Below are positions 6,986-13,848 of a stretch of DNA of 17,486 nucleotides, piece after piece. Under the pieces are notes generated by a model. The model ran no database searches, was not told where the DNA came from, and saw only the letters and a list, made by a program, of their open reading frames with translations. The number at the start of each line of letters is the position of its first letter. Within the stretch, counting starts at the first letter, position 1. Position numbers and translations under genes: made by a program. This stretch comes from Roseovarius sp. UBA6167 (GTDB lineage Bacteria; Pseudomonadota; Alphaproteobacteria; Rhodobacterales; Rhodobacteraceae), in assembly GCA_002428225.1 (NCBI GenBank), contig DIUD01000078.1, positions 1 through 17,486 of the forward strand. The letters run 5' to 3'.

Positions 6986-7540
6986 GCAGGGGGTAGCCGC
7001 AGGGCAGCGGCAAGCGCGGCTGTAGCCGAGGCTGCGCGCCCCGCGCGCCCGAAGGGTAACTCGCTCGGGTTCATTGAACCGGAGCCGTGGCCCTATGACG
7101 GCGGCAAGCGGCGCGAGTCGGTGCTGGTGGACTTGGAATACTTCCCGCCGCGTGTCGTCAGGAAGGTAGGCTGGCGGAACTGCATGTGCTGCGGCAAGCC
7201 GTTTTGGTCGGAGGACACGACCCGCCTGCGCCTGTGCGACGGCGATACGGGGTGCAGGGACCAGACGCCGGTGAGGTATAGGAAAGCTGCTACGGACCAA
7301 GGAGATGCGACCCGTAGCAGTGCGCGGACTTGTCACCCGCGACGGGGCATAGCGTTCAGTTCCCCGCTAAATCCAACGGACGCAGGCGGGGCGCGGTTTC
7401 TCCTTACCCGCGTGACCTGTCCTGCACCCTCGCCATGCGGCGGGGGTGCTTTCACGAGCGGGGGCTACAAATGCGCTACAAGTGCCCTGTGCGGAAGCAC
7501 CCTTGCTGCCGCGATTTGCACCCATGTAGCAGCCCTGTAG
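6956..7540 (+). CDS. Cys-rich, probably zinc-binding hypothetical protein; likely fragment with a degenerate tail
   Basis: The open frame runs 194 codons from an ATG at 6956, but only part of it looks like protein. The credible core is about 7052-7280 and includes GFIEPEPWPYDGG, LVDLEYFPPRVVRKVGWRNC and MCCGKPFWSEDTTRLRLCDG, then GCRD. The Cys residues (NCMCCGKPF, then RLRLC and GCRD) suggest a zinc ribbon. I recall similar small VGWRNC-x-CCG-x-PFWSED proteins of unknown function in Rhodobacterales, often beside phage or integrase genes. The first 20-30 codons are antisense to the rhodanese fragment and the last 85 or so cross repeats next to the tRNA, so neither end is trustworthy. A GTG at 7121 is an alternative start. 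I see no strong ribosome-binding site. Confidence 0.4.
   Translation: MRDRGDPGGKAGGSRRAAASAAVAEAARPARPKGNSLGFIEPEPWPYDGGKRRESVLVDLEYFPPRVVRKVGWRNCMCCGKPFWSEDTTRLRLCDGDTGCRDQTPVRYRKAATDQGDATRSSARTCHPRRGIAFSSPLNPTDAGGARFLLTRVTCPAPSPCGGGAFTSGGYKCATSALCGSTLAAAICTHVAAL
7287..7320. repeat. 9-bp inverted repeat CTGCTACGG / CCGTAGCAG
   Basis: A perfect 9-bp inverted repeat lies at 7287-7295 and 7312-7320 with 16 bases between. It could form a hairpin just after the Cys-rich core. Each arm contains GCTAC/GTAGC, the same core as the repeats at 7464-7541. I prefer a protein-binding site for a recombination protein over a terminator because no T-run follows on either strand. Confidence 0.5.
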
Positions 7541-7541
7541 C
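7464..7541. repeat. GCTACA/TGTAGC repeats, putative integrase or excisionase arm sites
   Basis: GCTACAAATGC (7464-7474) is followed at once by GCTACAAGTGC (7475-7485), an 11-bp direct repeat with one mismatch. On the far side TGTAGC occurs at 7525-7530 and 7536-7541, again exactly 11 bases apart and in the opposite orientation. The spacing is about one helical turn. The cluster lies about 50 bases beyond the 3' end of tRNA-Ser. Arm-type sites for tyrosine integrases or excisionases beside a tRNA attachment core have this form. No integrase gene remains in the window, so the role is inferred. Confidence 0.5.
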
Positions 7542-7588
7542 GGGTGCGCGGGAGGTGAAACTGACGCTAGCTAAGTTCTTGAAAAACT

Positions 7589-7676
7589 TGGCGGAAGGGG
7601 TGGGATTCGAACCCACGGATGCTTGCACATCGGCGGTTTTCAAGACCGCTGCAATCGACCACTCTGCCACCCTTCC
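7589..7676 (-). tRNA. tRNA-Ser (anticodon UGA)
   Basis: The minus strand folds as a class II tRNA. The acceptor stem is GGAAGGG (7676-7670) pairing with CCCTTCC. The D arm begins GCAGAGTGG. The anticodon stem and loop is GCGGTCTTGAAAACCGC with anticodon TGA. A long variable arm has GATG pairing with CATC. The T arm is GTGGGTTCGAATCCCAC. The discriminator is G and the CCA is encoded (7591-7589). It reads UCA and related serine codons. The long variable arm and the serine discriminator make the identity firm. The tRNA is intact, and its 3' end borders the decayed island, a common position for integrated elements. Confidence 0.95.
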
Positions 7677-7693
7677 GAGCCGCGCGTGGGGGC

Positions 7694-7722
7694 GTCCTAG
7701 CCGTGCCGGCGCGATTCTGCAA
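7694..7722 (-). promoter_or_regulatory. probable sigma-70-type promoter of tRNA-Ser
   Basis: On the minus strand TTGCAG (7722-7717) and TAGGAC (7699-7694) are separated by exactly 17 bases and lie 17 bases ahead of the tRNA 5' end. The -35 matches the consensus at four positions, and the GC-rich discriminator that follows is usual for stable-RNA promoters. The call rests on spacing and position only. Confidence 0.5.
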
Positions 7723-7850
7723 AGCCCTGTTGGGGAAAATCCGCGCAAGGCCGACCGGAGAGCTTTTCACGCCGCGCTCGAGAGGATAGAGTTCGCGCAA
7801 AAATACCGGGCGGAAACGCGTTCTCGATAACGCAGGTGCAAAGGCGCAGA

Positions 7851-8384
7851 ATGAATCGGGTGACAGGTGGGAAAAGGACCGGGTGCTGGCTGACGGTTCT
7901 TGCGGTGGCCGGTCTGCTCGGCTGCGACGAGAGCGGCAATGTCGATTTCGGGCAACTGACGGCGCGCGAGGCGGTATCCGGGGTGGGGCTGGAGGAACGC
8001 GATGTCGAGGCCCCGCAGGTCTTCTGGAAAAACGATATGGGGCTATGGGATGGCCGTCCCTCGCTCGGCGGGGTCTGGGTGGCGCATCCCGAAGTGACCG
8101 ACCCCGAGCGCGCGATCATCCGCAACACCGCCAATGGCAATTTCGTGATTGGTGCGCTGTTCCGGCGCCAGCGCGATCTGCCCGGGCCGGCCTTTCAGGT
8201 CTCGTCAGATGCTGCGGCGGTGCTCGGGATGCTGGCGGGCGCGCCTGCGCCGCTTGACGTCACCGCGCTGCGCCGCGAACTTGCCCCTCCTGCACAGGAG
8301 GTTCCCGCCGCGGAGGGAAGGATCGCCGCGCCGGGCACAATCAAGGGGATAGGTCCGGCCGATACCTATTCCGTCTCCAACTGA
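7851..8384 (+). CDS. lipoprotein, SPOR-family protein with most of the SPOR domain deleted
   Basis: A 177-residue predicted lipoprotein. The basic N-terminus (MNRVTGGKRT), the hydrophobic stretch 13-24 and LLGC with Cys25 form a lipobox; Asp follows the Cys. The mature part contains LWDGRPSLGGVWVAHPEVTD, ERAIIRNTANGNFVIGALFR and VSSDAAAVLGMLAG, which I recognise as the N-terminal region of a Rhodobacterales SPOR-domain protein encoded directly before the D-Ala-D-Ala carboxypeptidase. Such proteins are normally around 300 residues and end with a peptidoglycan-binding SPOR domain. Here only the last strand seems left: IKGIGPADTYSVSN resembles the usual end (VKGLG-x-x-DAY-x-V-x-N). An in-frame internal deletion is the simplest explanation. 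The ATG at 7851 is preferred because AAAGG lies 6 bases before it; a GTG at 7836 is possible. Stop to dacC start is 18 bases. Confidence 0.75.
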   Translation: MNRVTGGKRTGCWLTVLAVAGLLGCDESGNVDFGQLTAREAVSGVGLEERDVEAPQVFWKNDMGLWDGRPSLGGVWVAHPEVTDPERAIIRNTANGNFVIGALFRRQRDLPGPAFQVSSDAAAVLGMLAGAPAPLDVTALRRELAPPAQEVPAAEGRIAAPGTIKGIGPADTYSVSN

Positions 8385-8402
8385 CCGAGGAGGGCCCCAA
8401 GA

Positions 8403-9566
8403 ATGCTGCGCCACTGGATCCTGATGCTGGCCGCGCTCGTGCCGGTTCTGGCCACGCCCGCCACCGCCTTCGAGACAAGCGCGCGCGGGGCCTATGTCAT
8501 TGACGTGACCACGGGCACGGTTCTGCTGAACAAGAATGCCGACGAGCCGCTGCCGCCTGCGTCGATGTCCAAGCTGATGACGCTCTACGTCGCCTTCGAG
8601 GCGGTGCGCGACGGGCGGCTGGGACTCGATGACCGGCTGCCCGTGTCGGAACACGCGATGAGCTATGGCGGCTCGACGATGTTTCTCAACACCCGCGACC
8701 GGGTGCGGGTCGAGGATCTGTTGCGCGGGATCGTCGTGCTGTCGGGCAACGATGCCTGTGCGGTCATCGCCGAGGCGCTCAGCCCCGACGGGACCGAGGC
8801 GGGCTTTGCCCGCTTCATGACGCAACGCGCGCAGGCGATGGGGCTGACCAATTCGGTGTTTCGCAACGCGAGCGGCTGGCCCGCCCCGGGACATGTCATG
8901 TCGATGCGCGATCTGGCGCTGCTGGCGCGGCGGCTGATCGAGGATTTTCCCGAGTTCTACCCGATGTTTGCCGAGACCGAGTATCGCTTTGACGGGCGCG
9001 CGCCCGCCAATATCCACAACCGGAACCCGCTTCTGGGCCTGGGAATCGGCGCCGACGGGCTCAAGACCGGGCACACGAGCGAGGCGGGATACGGCCTTGT
9101 CGGCTCGGCGGTGCAGGACAACCGGCGGGTGATCTTCGCCATCACCGGGCTGGAGACCGCCGCCAACCGTGCCCGCGAATCCGAGGCCATCGTCAACTGG
9201 GCGTTCCGGCAATTCGCGCAAAAATCGCTTGCGCGGGCGGGCGACGTGGTGGCCGAGGCCGAGGTCTGGATGGGCGACGCGCCGCGCGTCGGGCTGACCC
9301 CCGCCGAGGATATCGACACGCTCTTGCCCATTCTCGGGGCCGATACCATCCCCGCCGAGGTGGTCTATACCGGCCCGGTGCGCGCGCCGGTGGCCAGGGG
9401 CGATGTGCTCGCCGAGCTGGTATTCGCGCCCGAGGGCCTGCCGGAGACGCGGGTGCCGCTGGTGGCGGTCTCGAATGTGGAGCCGGGCGGCTTTGTCACG
9501 CGGTTGCGCACGGTCTCGGGGCTGCTGCTTGCGCGGTTGCGCGAGGGTCCAGAGGGGGCGTTTTGA
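8403..9566 (+). CDS. dacC: D-alanyl-D-alanine carboxypeptidase (PBP5/6-type, DacC/DacF)
   Basis: A penicillin-binding DD-carboxypeptidase of 387 residues that trims the terminal D-Ala from peptidoglycan pentapeptides in the periplasm. The signal peptide is residues 1-22 with the cleavage motif ATPATA before FE. The active-site motifs are in order: SMSK (S54, K57), SGN (114-116) and KTG (221-223). The catalytic domain spans about 25-265, and residues 280-365 match the C-terminal beta domain of PBP5-like enzymes. The end (about residues 366-387) is amphipathic and could anchor the enzyme to the inner membrane. A strong ribosome-binding site (GAGGAGG) lies about 10 bases before the ATG. The stop codon overlaps the TTG start of tmk. 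The length is usual for the family. The exact dac subtype cannot be settled by eye. Confidence 0.92.
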   Translation: MLRHWILMLAALVPVLATPATAFETSARGAYVIDVTTGTVLLNKNADEPLPPASMSKLMTLYVAFEAVRDGRLGLDDRLPVSEHAMSYGGSTMFLNTRDRVRVEDLLRGIVVLSGNDACAVIAEALSPDGTEAGFARFMTQRAQAMGLTNSVFRNASGWPAPGHVMSMRDLALLARRLIEDFPEFYPMFAETEYRFDGRAPANIHNRNPLLGLGIGADGLKTGHTSEAGYGLVGSAVQDNRRVIFAITGLETAANRARESEAIVNWAFRQFAQKSLARAGDVVAEAEVWMGDAPRVGLTPAEDIDTLLPILGADTIPAEVVYTGPVRAPVARGDVLAELVFAPEGLPETRVPLVAVSNVEPGGFVTRLRTVSGLLLARLREGPEGAF

Positions 9567-10189
9567 GCGGCGGGGGCCTCTTCGTCAGTTTCGAGGGCAT
9601 CGACGGCTCGGGCAAGTCCACCCAGGCGCGGCGTCTGGCCGAGGCGCTGCGGGCGGCGGGCCGCGACGTGGTGCTGACGCGCGAGCCGGGCGGCAGCGCG
9701 GGGGCCGAGCAGATCCGCAAACTGCTGCTGGAGGGCGCGGGCGAACGCTGGTCGCCGGAAACCGAGGTGCTTTTGTTCACCGCCGCGCGGCGCGACCATC
9801 TGGAACGGGTGATCGCGCCCGCGCTGGCGCGCGGTGCGGTGGTGATCTCGGACCGCTTCGCCGACAGCACGCGCATCTATCAGGGCGTGGGGCGCGCCGA
9901 TCTGCGCCCGCTGGTGGACGAGTTGCACCGGCTGGTGATCGCGCAAGAGCCGGACCTGACCCTGCTCATCGACATCGACCCCGCGACCGGGCTGGCACGC
10001 GCAGGCGCACGCGGCGGCGGCGAGACGCGGTTCGAGTCCTTCGGGCTGGACCTGCAGGAGCGGTTGCGCGCGGGGTTTCTGGCGCTGGCCAGAGAGGCGC
10101 CCGACCGGGTGGTCGTGATCGACGGTGCGCACGAGGTGCAGGCGGTGGCACAGGAGGTGGCGCGCGTGGTCGCCACGCGGCTGCCATGA
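9563..10189 (+). CDS. tmk: thymidylate kinase
   Basis: dTMP kinase, 208 residues, phosphorylates dTMP to dTDP with ATP in the last specific step of dTTP supply. The P-loop is EGIDGSGKST (residues 11-20). TREPGGS follows at about 36-42, the catalytic-loop motif ISDRFADST at about 95-103 and the LID region RGGGETRFES at about 150-160. Arg residues in the LID rather than the P-loop suggest the E. coli-like type II enzyme. The start is a TTG whose last two bases are shared with the dacC stop (TTGA, 9563-9566); GAGGGGG just before it is the ribosome-binding site. The stop overlaps the ATG of holB. The tmk-holB pairing is widespread in bacteria. Confidence 0.95.
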   Translation: MSGGGLFVSFEGIDGSGKSTQARRLAEALRAAGRDVVLTREPGGSAGAEQIRKLLLEGAGERWSPETEVLLFTAARRDHLERVIAPALARGAVVISDRFADSTRIYQGVGRADLRPLVDELHRLVIAQEPDLTLLIDIDPATGLARAGARGGGETRFESFGLDLQERLRAGFLALAREAPDRVVVIDGAHEVQAVAQEVARVVATRLP

Positions 10190-11307
10190 GCGAGACGGCC
10201 CTGCCCGAGCCTGACCGCGCCGAGGGCGCGCCCCACCCGCGCGAGACCGTCCGCCTCTTCGGGCAGGACGCGGCCGAGGCGGAATTCCTCGATGCGTCTT
10301 CCGCCGGGCGGTTGCATCACGGCTGGCTTCTGACAGGGGCGCAGGGCATCGGCAAGGCCACGCTCGCCTGGCGGATCGCGCGGTTCCTGCTGGCACACCA
10401 TGCCCCGGCGACGGACGGCCTTTTCGGCGCGCCCCCCCTGCCCCGGAGCCTCGACGTGGCCGCCGATCACCCAGTCGCGCGCCGAATGCTGGCACTGTCG
10501 GAGCCGGGGCTGTTCCTGCTGCGACGCGGGCCGAACGACAAGGGCGACCGGCTGGCGCAGGAAATCCGCGTGGGCGAGGTGCGAAAGCTGGCGAATTTCT
10601 TCGCGCTCTCGGCGGCGGATGGCGGGCGGCGGGTGGTGATCGTCGATGCCGCCGACGAATTGAACACGCAGGCCGCCAACGCGCTGCTGAAGATGCTGGA
10701 GGAGCCTCCCGCGCGCACGGTGATGCTGCTTGTGGCGCATCAGCCCTCGCGCCTTCTGCCGACGATCCGCTCGCGCTGCCGGATGCTGCGGCTGGCGCCG
10801 CTGGGCGCGCCGGACATGGCGCGCGCGCTGGAACAGGCGGGGATCAGGCCCGCGGGCGACACGGGCGCGCTGGCGGCGCTGGCGGGGGGATCGGTGGGCG
10901 CGGCGGTGCGGCTCGCCACGCTTGACGGGCTGGCGCTCTATGGCGAATGGGTGGCGCTGATGGGCAGCGTTCCGCGCCTTGACCGCCCCCGCGCGCTGCG
11001 CCTGGCCGAGACGGCGGCCATGCGCAGCGCAGAGGCGCGGCGCGACCTGCTGTTCGCGCTCGTTGATCTCTTTCTTGCGCGGCTCGCCCGCACCGGGGCG
11101 ACCGGGGCGCCGCCCACCCCCGAGGCCGCCCCGGGCGAGGCCGCGCTTCTCGCCCGCCTTGCCCCCGACCCACGGCGCGCGCGAACCTGGGCCGCGCTCT
11201 CGCAGGAGACGGGCGCGCGGGTGCGTCATGGTCTCTCGGTCAATCTTGACCCTGCCGCGCTCCTGCTAGATACCGTGTTCAGGATCAATGAGACCGCCGG
11301 GCAGTGA
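10186..11307 (+). CDS. holB: DNA polymerase III subunit delta'
   Basis: Delta' subunit of the clamp loader, 373 residues, which helps load the beta sliding clamp during replication. The AAA+ fold is visible: GAQGIGKAT (51-59) in the P-loop position, then VVIVDAADELNTQAANALLK and MLEEPP, typical of delta'/gamma family proteins, and the SRC motif in TIRSRCRM. The C-terminal helical domain is Ala/Arg-rich and weakly conserved, as usual. The ATG at 10186 overlaps the tmk stop (ATGA), so translation is probably coupled. An open frame continues upstream of this ATG but is the shadow of tmk in another frame. The stretch between the P-loop and VVIVDA is longer than in E. coli but normal for alphaproteobacteria as far as I recall. 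Confidence 0.92.
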   Translation: MSETALPEPDRAEGAPHPRETVRLFGQDAAEAEFLDASSAGRLHHGWLLTGAQGIGKATLAWRIARFLLAHHAPATDGLFGAPPLPRSLDVAADHPVARRMLALSEPGLFLLRRGPNDKGDRLAQEIRVGEVRKLANFFALSAADGGRRVVIVDAADELNTQAANALLKMLEEPPARTVMLLVAHQPSRLLPTIRSRCRMLRLAPLGAPDMARALEQAGIRPAGDTGALAALAGGSVGAAVRLATLDGLALYGEWVALMGSVPRLDRPRALRLAETAAMRSAEARRDLLFALVDLFLARLARTGATGAPPTPEAAPGEAALLARLAPDPRRARTWAALSQETGARVRHGLSVNLDPAALLLDTVFRINETAGQ

Positions 11308-11325
11308 CCCGGCCATCGGAGGCCC

Positions 11326-12117
11326 ATGACCCGCGATATCCGCATCACCGACAGCCATTGCCACCTCGACTTTCCCGATTTCGACAGTGATCTGGACGAG
11401 GTGATCGCGCGCGCGGGTGCTGCGGGTGTGCACCGCATGGTGACGATCTGCACGCGGCTTCGGCAGGAGCCCGCCGTGCGCACCATCGCCGAGGCGCACA
11501 CCCAGGTGTTCTATGCCGCGGGCACCCATCCGATGAGTGCGGCAGAGGAGCCGCTGGCGACGGTGGACGATCTTGTCGCGCTGGCGGCGCATCCGAAATT
11601 CGTCGGCATCGGCGAGACCGGCCTCGATTATCACTACACCGCCGAGACCGCGGAGGTGCAGCAGAAAAGCCTGCGCATCCATATCGCGGCGGCGCAGGAG
11701 ACCGGGCTGCCGCTGATCATCCATGCCCGCGCGGCGGATGAGGACATGGCGCGCATCCTCACCGAGGAATTCAGGAACGCGCCCTATACCTGCGTGATGC
11801 ATTGCTTTTCCTCGGGGGCCGGGCTGGCGTGCGCGGCTCTCGATCTGGGCTTTTATCTGTCGATGTCCGGCATCGCGGCCTTTCCGCGCTCGACCGGGGT
11901 GCGCGAGATATTCGCCAGCGCCCCGGTGGACCGCATCCTTGTGGAGACGGACGCGCCCTATCTCGCGCCGCCCCCCCATCGCGGCCGCCGCAACGAGCCG
12001 GCCTATACGCTGCACACGGCGCAGCGCGGCGCAGAACTGTTCGGCATGGGCTGGCCGGAATTCGCCGCGCAGACGGAGGCCAATTTTGAACGGCTGTTTG
12101 ACAAGGCGGTGCTGTGA
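11326..12117 (+). CDS. tatD: TatD-family metal-dependent hydrolase (deoxyribonuclease)
   Basis: A TIM-barrel amidohydrolase-superfamily protein of 263 residues; characterised TatD/YcfH members are Mg-dependent exodeoxyribonucleases in the cytoplasm. The metal ligands are all present: DSHCHLD (H11, H13), GIGETGLDYH (E97), IIHAR (H133), MHCFS (H159) and VETDAPYL (D209). The ribosome-binding site CGGAGG precedes the ATG with short spacing, and only 18 bases separate it from the holB stop. The stop overlaps the GTG start of the next gene. The position after holB is conserved in many bacteria (ycfH in E. coli), which favours YcfH over the tat-operon paralogue. Confidence 0.93.
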   Translation: MTRDIRITDSHCHLDFPDFDSDLDEVIARAGAAGVHRMVTICTRLRQEPAVRTIAEAHTQVFYAAGTHPMSAAEEPLATVDDLVALAAHPKFVGIGETGLDYHYTAETAEVQQKSLRIHIAAAQETGLPLIIHARAADEDMARILTEEFRNAPYTCVMHCFSSGAGLACAALDLGFYLSMSGIAAFPRSTGVREIFASAPVDRILVETDAPYLAPPPHRGRRNEPAYTLHTAQRGAELFGMGWPEFAAQTEANFERLFDKAVL

Positions 12118-12914
12118 TGGGGGAATTGCGGTTCATCATTCTCGGCTGTGGCTCGTCGGGCGGTGTGCCGCGTCTTGGCGGGCATTGGGGCGAGTGCGAC
12201 CCGACAGAGCCGCGCAACAGCCGCCGCCGCTGCTCGATGCTGATCGAGCGCGAAACCGGGGGCGGCATCACCCGCGTTCTGATCGACACCCCGCCCGACC
12301 TGCGCGCGCAGCTTCTCGATGCCGGCATCGGCAGGCTCGATGCGGTGGCCTATACCCATGCCCATGCCGATCATGTCCATGGCATCGACGATCTGCGCAT
12401 GATCGTCTTCAACATACGCGCGCGCCTGCCGGTCTGGGCCGATGGCGACACGCAGAACGCGCTTTATTCCCGCTTCGGCTATGCCTTTACCCAGCCAGAG
12501 GACAGCCCCTATCCGCCGATCCTCGACATGCACACGATCGACGGCCCGTTCACCATCGACGGCGCGGGCGGGCCGATCACGCTGACGCCGTTCCGGGCAG
12601 GTCATGGCAGCATCGACGCGCTCGGCTTTCGGGTGGGCGATCTTGCCTATCTGCCCGATGCGATCACCATTCCCGAGGATAGCTGGCCCGCGCTGGAGGG
12701 GCTCGACTGCTGGGTGGTCGATGCGCTGCGGCGCGCGCCGCATCCGACCCACGCGCATCTTGATCTGGCGCTGGAGTGGATCGCGCGCGCGGCACCCCGC
12801 CGCGCGGTTCTGACCAACATGCATATCGACCTCGATTACGCGACAGTTGCCGCAGAAACACCCGACCATGTCACCCCCGCCTTCGACGGCATGGTGATCC
12901 GTTACCCGGTCTGA
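12114..12914 (+). CDS. MBL-fold metallo-hydrolase, PhnP-like
   Basis: A metallo-beta-lactamase-fold phosphodiesterase-type hydrolase of 266 residues. It opens with LRFIILGCGSSGGVPR (the family's GTGTS/GCGSS element) and carries the metal motif HAHADH (residues 82-87) followed by VHGIDDLR. A later His (AGHGSI) and NMHIDLDY complete the expected site. The closest named relative is PhnP, a cyclic phosphodiesterase, but no phn genes are nearby, so the substrate is unknown. The start is GTG (12114), which overlaps the tatD stop and lies 7 bases after AAGG; an ATG at 12117 is an alternative that changes the protein by one residue. The TatD-MBL pairing suggests a role in nucleic acid or nucleotide clean-up, which is inference. 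Confidence 0.88.
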   Translation: MMGELRFIILGCGSSGGVPRLGGHWGECDPTEPRNSRRRCSMLIERETGGGITRVLIDTPPDLRAQLLDAGIGRLDAVAYTHAHADHVHGIDDLRMIVFNIRARLPVWADGDTQNALYSRFGYAFTQPEDSPYPPILDMHTIDGPFTIDGAGGPITLTPFRAGHGSIDALGFRVGDLAYLPDAITIPEDSWPALEGLDCWVVDALRRAPHPTHAHLDLALEWIARAAPRRAVLTNMHIDLDYATVAAETPDHVTPAFDGMVIRYPV

Positions 12915-12918
12915 ACCG

Positions 12919-13848
12919 GTGCAGGCGCTGATCGAGGTCATCATTCCGGTCTTTCTGGTGATCGGCTTTGGCTATCTGGCGGTCTGGCGCGGCTGGTTCA
13001 GCGCGACGGGCGTTGACGGGCTGATGATCTTTACCCAGAAATTTGCCGTTCCCTGCCTGTTGTTCGTGGCGATCGCGCGGCTTGACCTGGCGCAGGATTT
13101 CGACTGGCGGCTTTTGCTCAGCTTCTACACCGGGGCGCTCTCGGGGTTCATGCTGGGGCTTTTCGGCGCGCGGGTCTTCTTCGGGCGCTCATGGGAGGAT
13201 GCGGTGGCCATCGGGTTCTGCTGCCTTTTCTCCAACTCGGTGCTCCTGGGCCTGCCGATCATGGAGCGCGCCTATGGCCTCGCCGCGCTCTCGGCCAACT
13301 TTGCCATCATCGCGGTGCATTCGCCCTTCTGCTACGGCATCGGCATCACCGCGATGGAGGTGGTCAAGGCACGCGGGCTGTCGGCGGGTCAGATCGCGGC
13401 CAAGGTGGGGCGGGCGATGTTCTCCAACACGCTTATCATGGGGATTATGGCAGGGTTTGCGGTAAACCTTTCGGGCCTGCCTATTCCGGGGCCGGTCGAT
13501 GCCGCGTTGGATCTGATGGTGCGCGCGGCGCTGCCTGCGGCGCTTTTCGGGCTGGGCGGGGTGCTGGGGCGATACCGCCCCGAGGGCGACATGCGCGCCA
13601 TTCTCTACGTCTGCGCCGTGTCGCTGGTGGCGCACCCGCTGGTGAGCTTCGCGATGGCGCGCACGCTCGGCCTTTCGGTCGAAGGGATGCGCGCGGCGGT
13701 GGTGACGGCGGCGATGGCACCGGGGGTCAACGCCTATATCTTCGCCAACATGTATGGCCATGGCCAACGGGTAGTGGCGTCGAGCGTGCTGATTGCCACA
13801 GGACTGACGGTGCTGACGGCCTGGGGCTGGTTGCAGATCCTGCCGTGA
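12919..13848 (+). CDS. AEC-family transporter (auxin efflux carrier-like permease)
   Basis: An inner-membrane protein of 309 residues, hydrophobic throughout with about ten likely membrane segments. The first is IEVIIPVFLVIGFGYLAV (about 5-22). The motif KFAVPCLLFVAIARLDL near 35-51 is characteristic of the AEC/malonate-permease family (MleP/MdcF-like), as is the late segment MAPGVNAYIFANMY. Members carry organic acids or related anions; the substrate here cannot be told. The GTG start lies 4 bases after the preceding stop with no clear ribosome-binding site, so translation probably depends on coupling. The stop TGA directly abuts the stop of the convergent rhomboid gene. Confidence 0.88.
   Translation: MQALIEVIIPVFLVIGFGYLAVWRGWFSATGVDGLMIFTQKFAVPCLLFVAIARLDLAQDFDWRLLLSFYTGALSGFMLGLFGARVFFGRSWEDAVAIGFCCLFSNSVLLGLPIMERAYGLAALSANFAIIAVHSPFCYGIGITAMEVVKARGLSAGQIAAKVGRAMFSNTLIMGIMAGFAVNLSGLPIPGPVDAALDLMVRAALPAALFGLGGVLGRYRPEGDMRAILYVCAVSLVAHPLVSFAMARTLGLSVEGMRAAVVTAAMAPGVNAYIFANMYGHGQRVVASSVLIATGLTVLTAWGWLQILP

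Noticed and set aside
7573..7589. AAGTT...AACTT inverted repeat just after the tRNA 3' end
   Set aside because: The stem is only 5 bp and A/T-rich with no following T-run, too weak to call a terminator.
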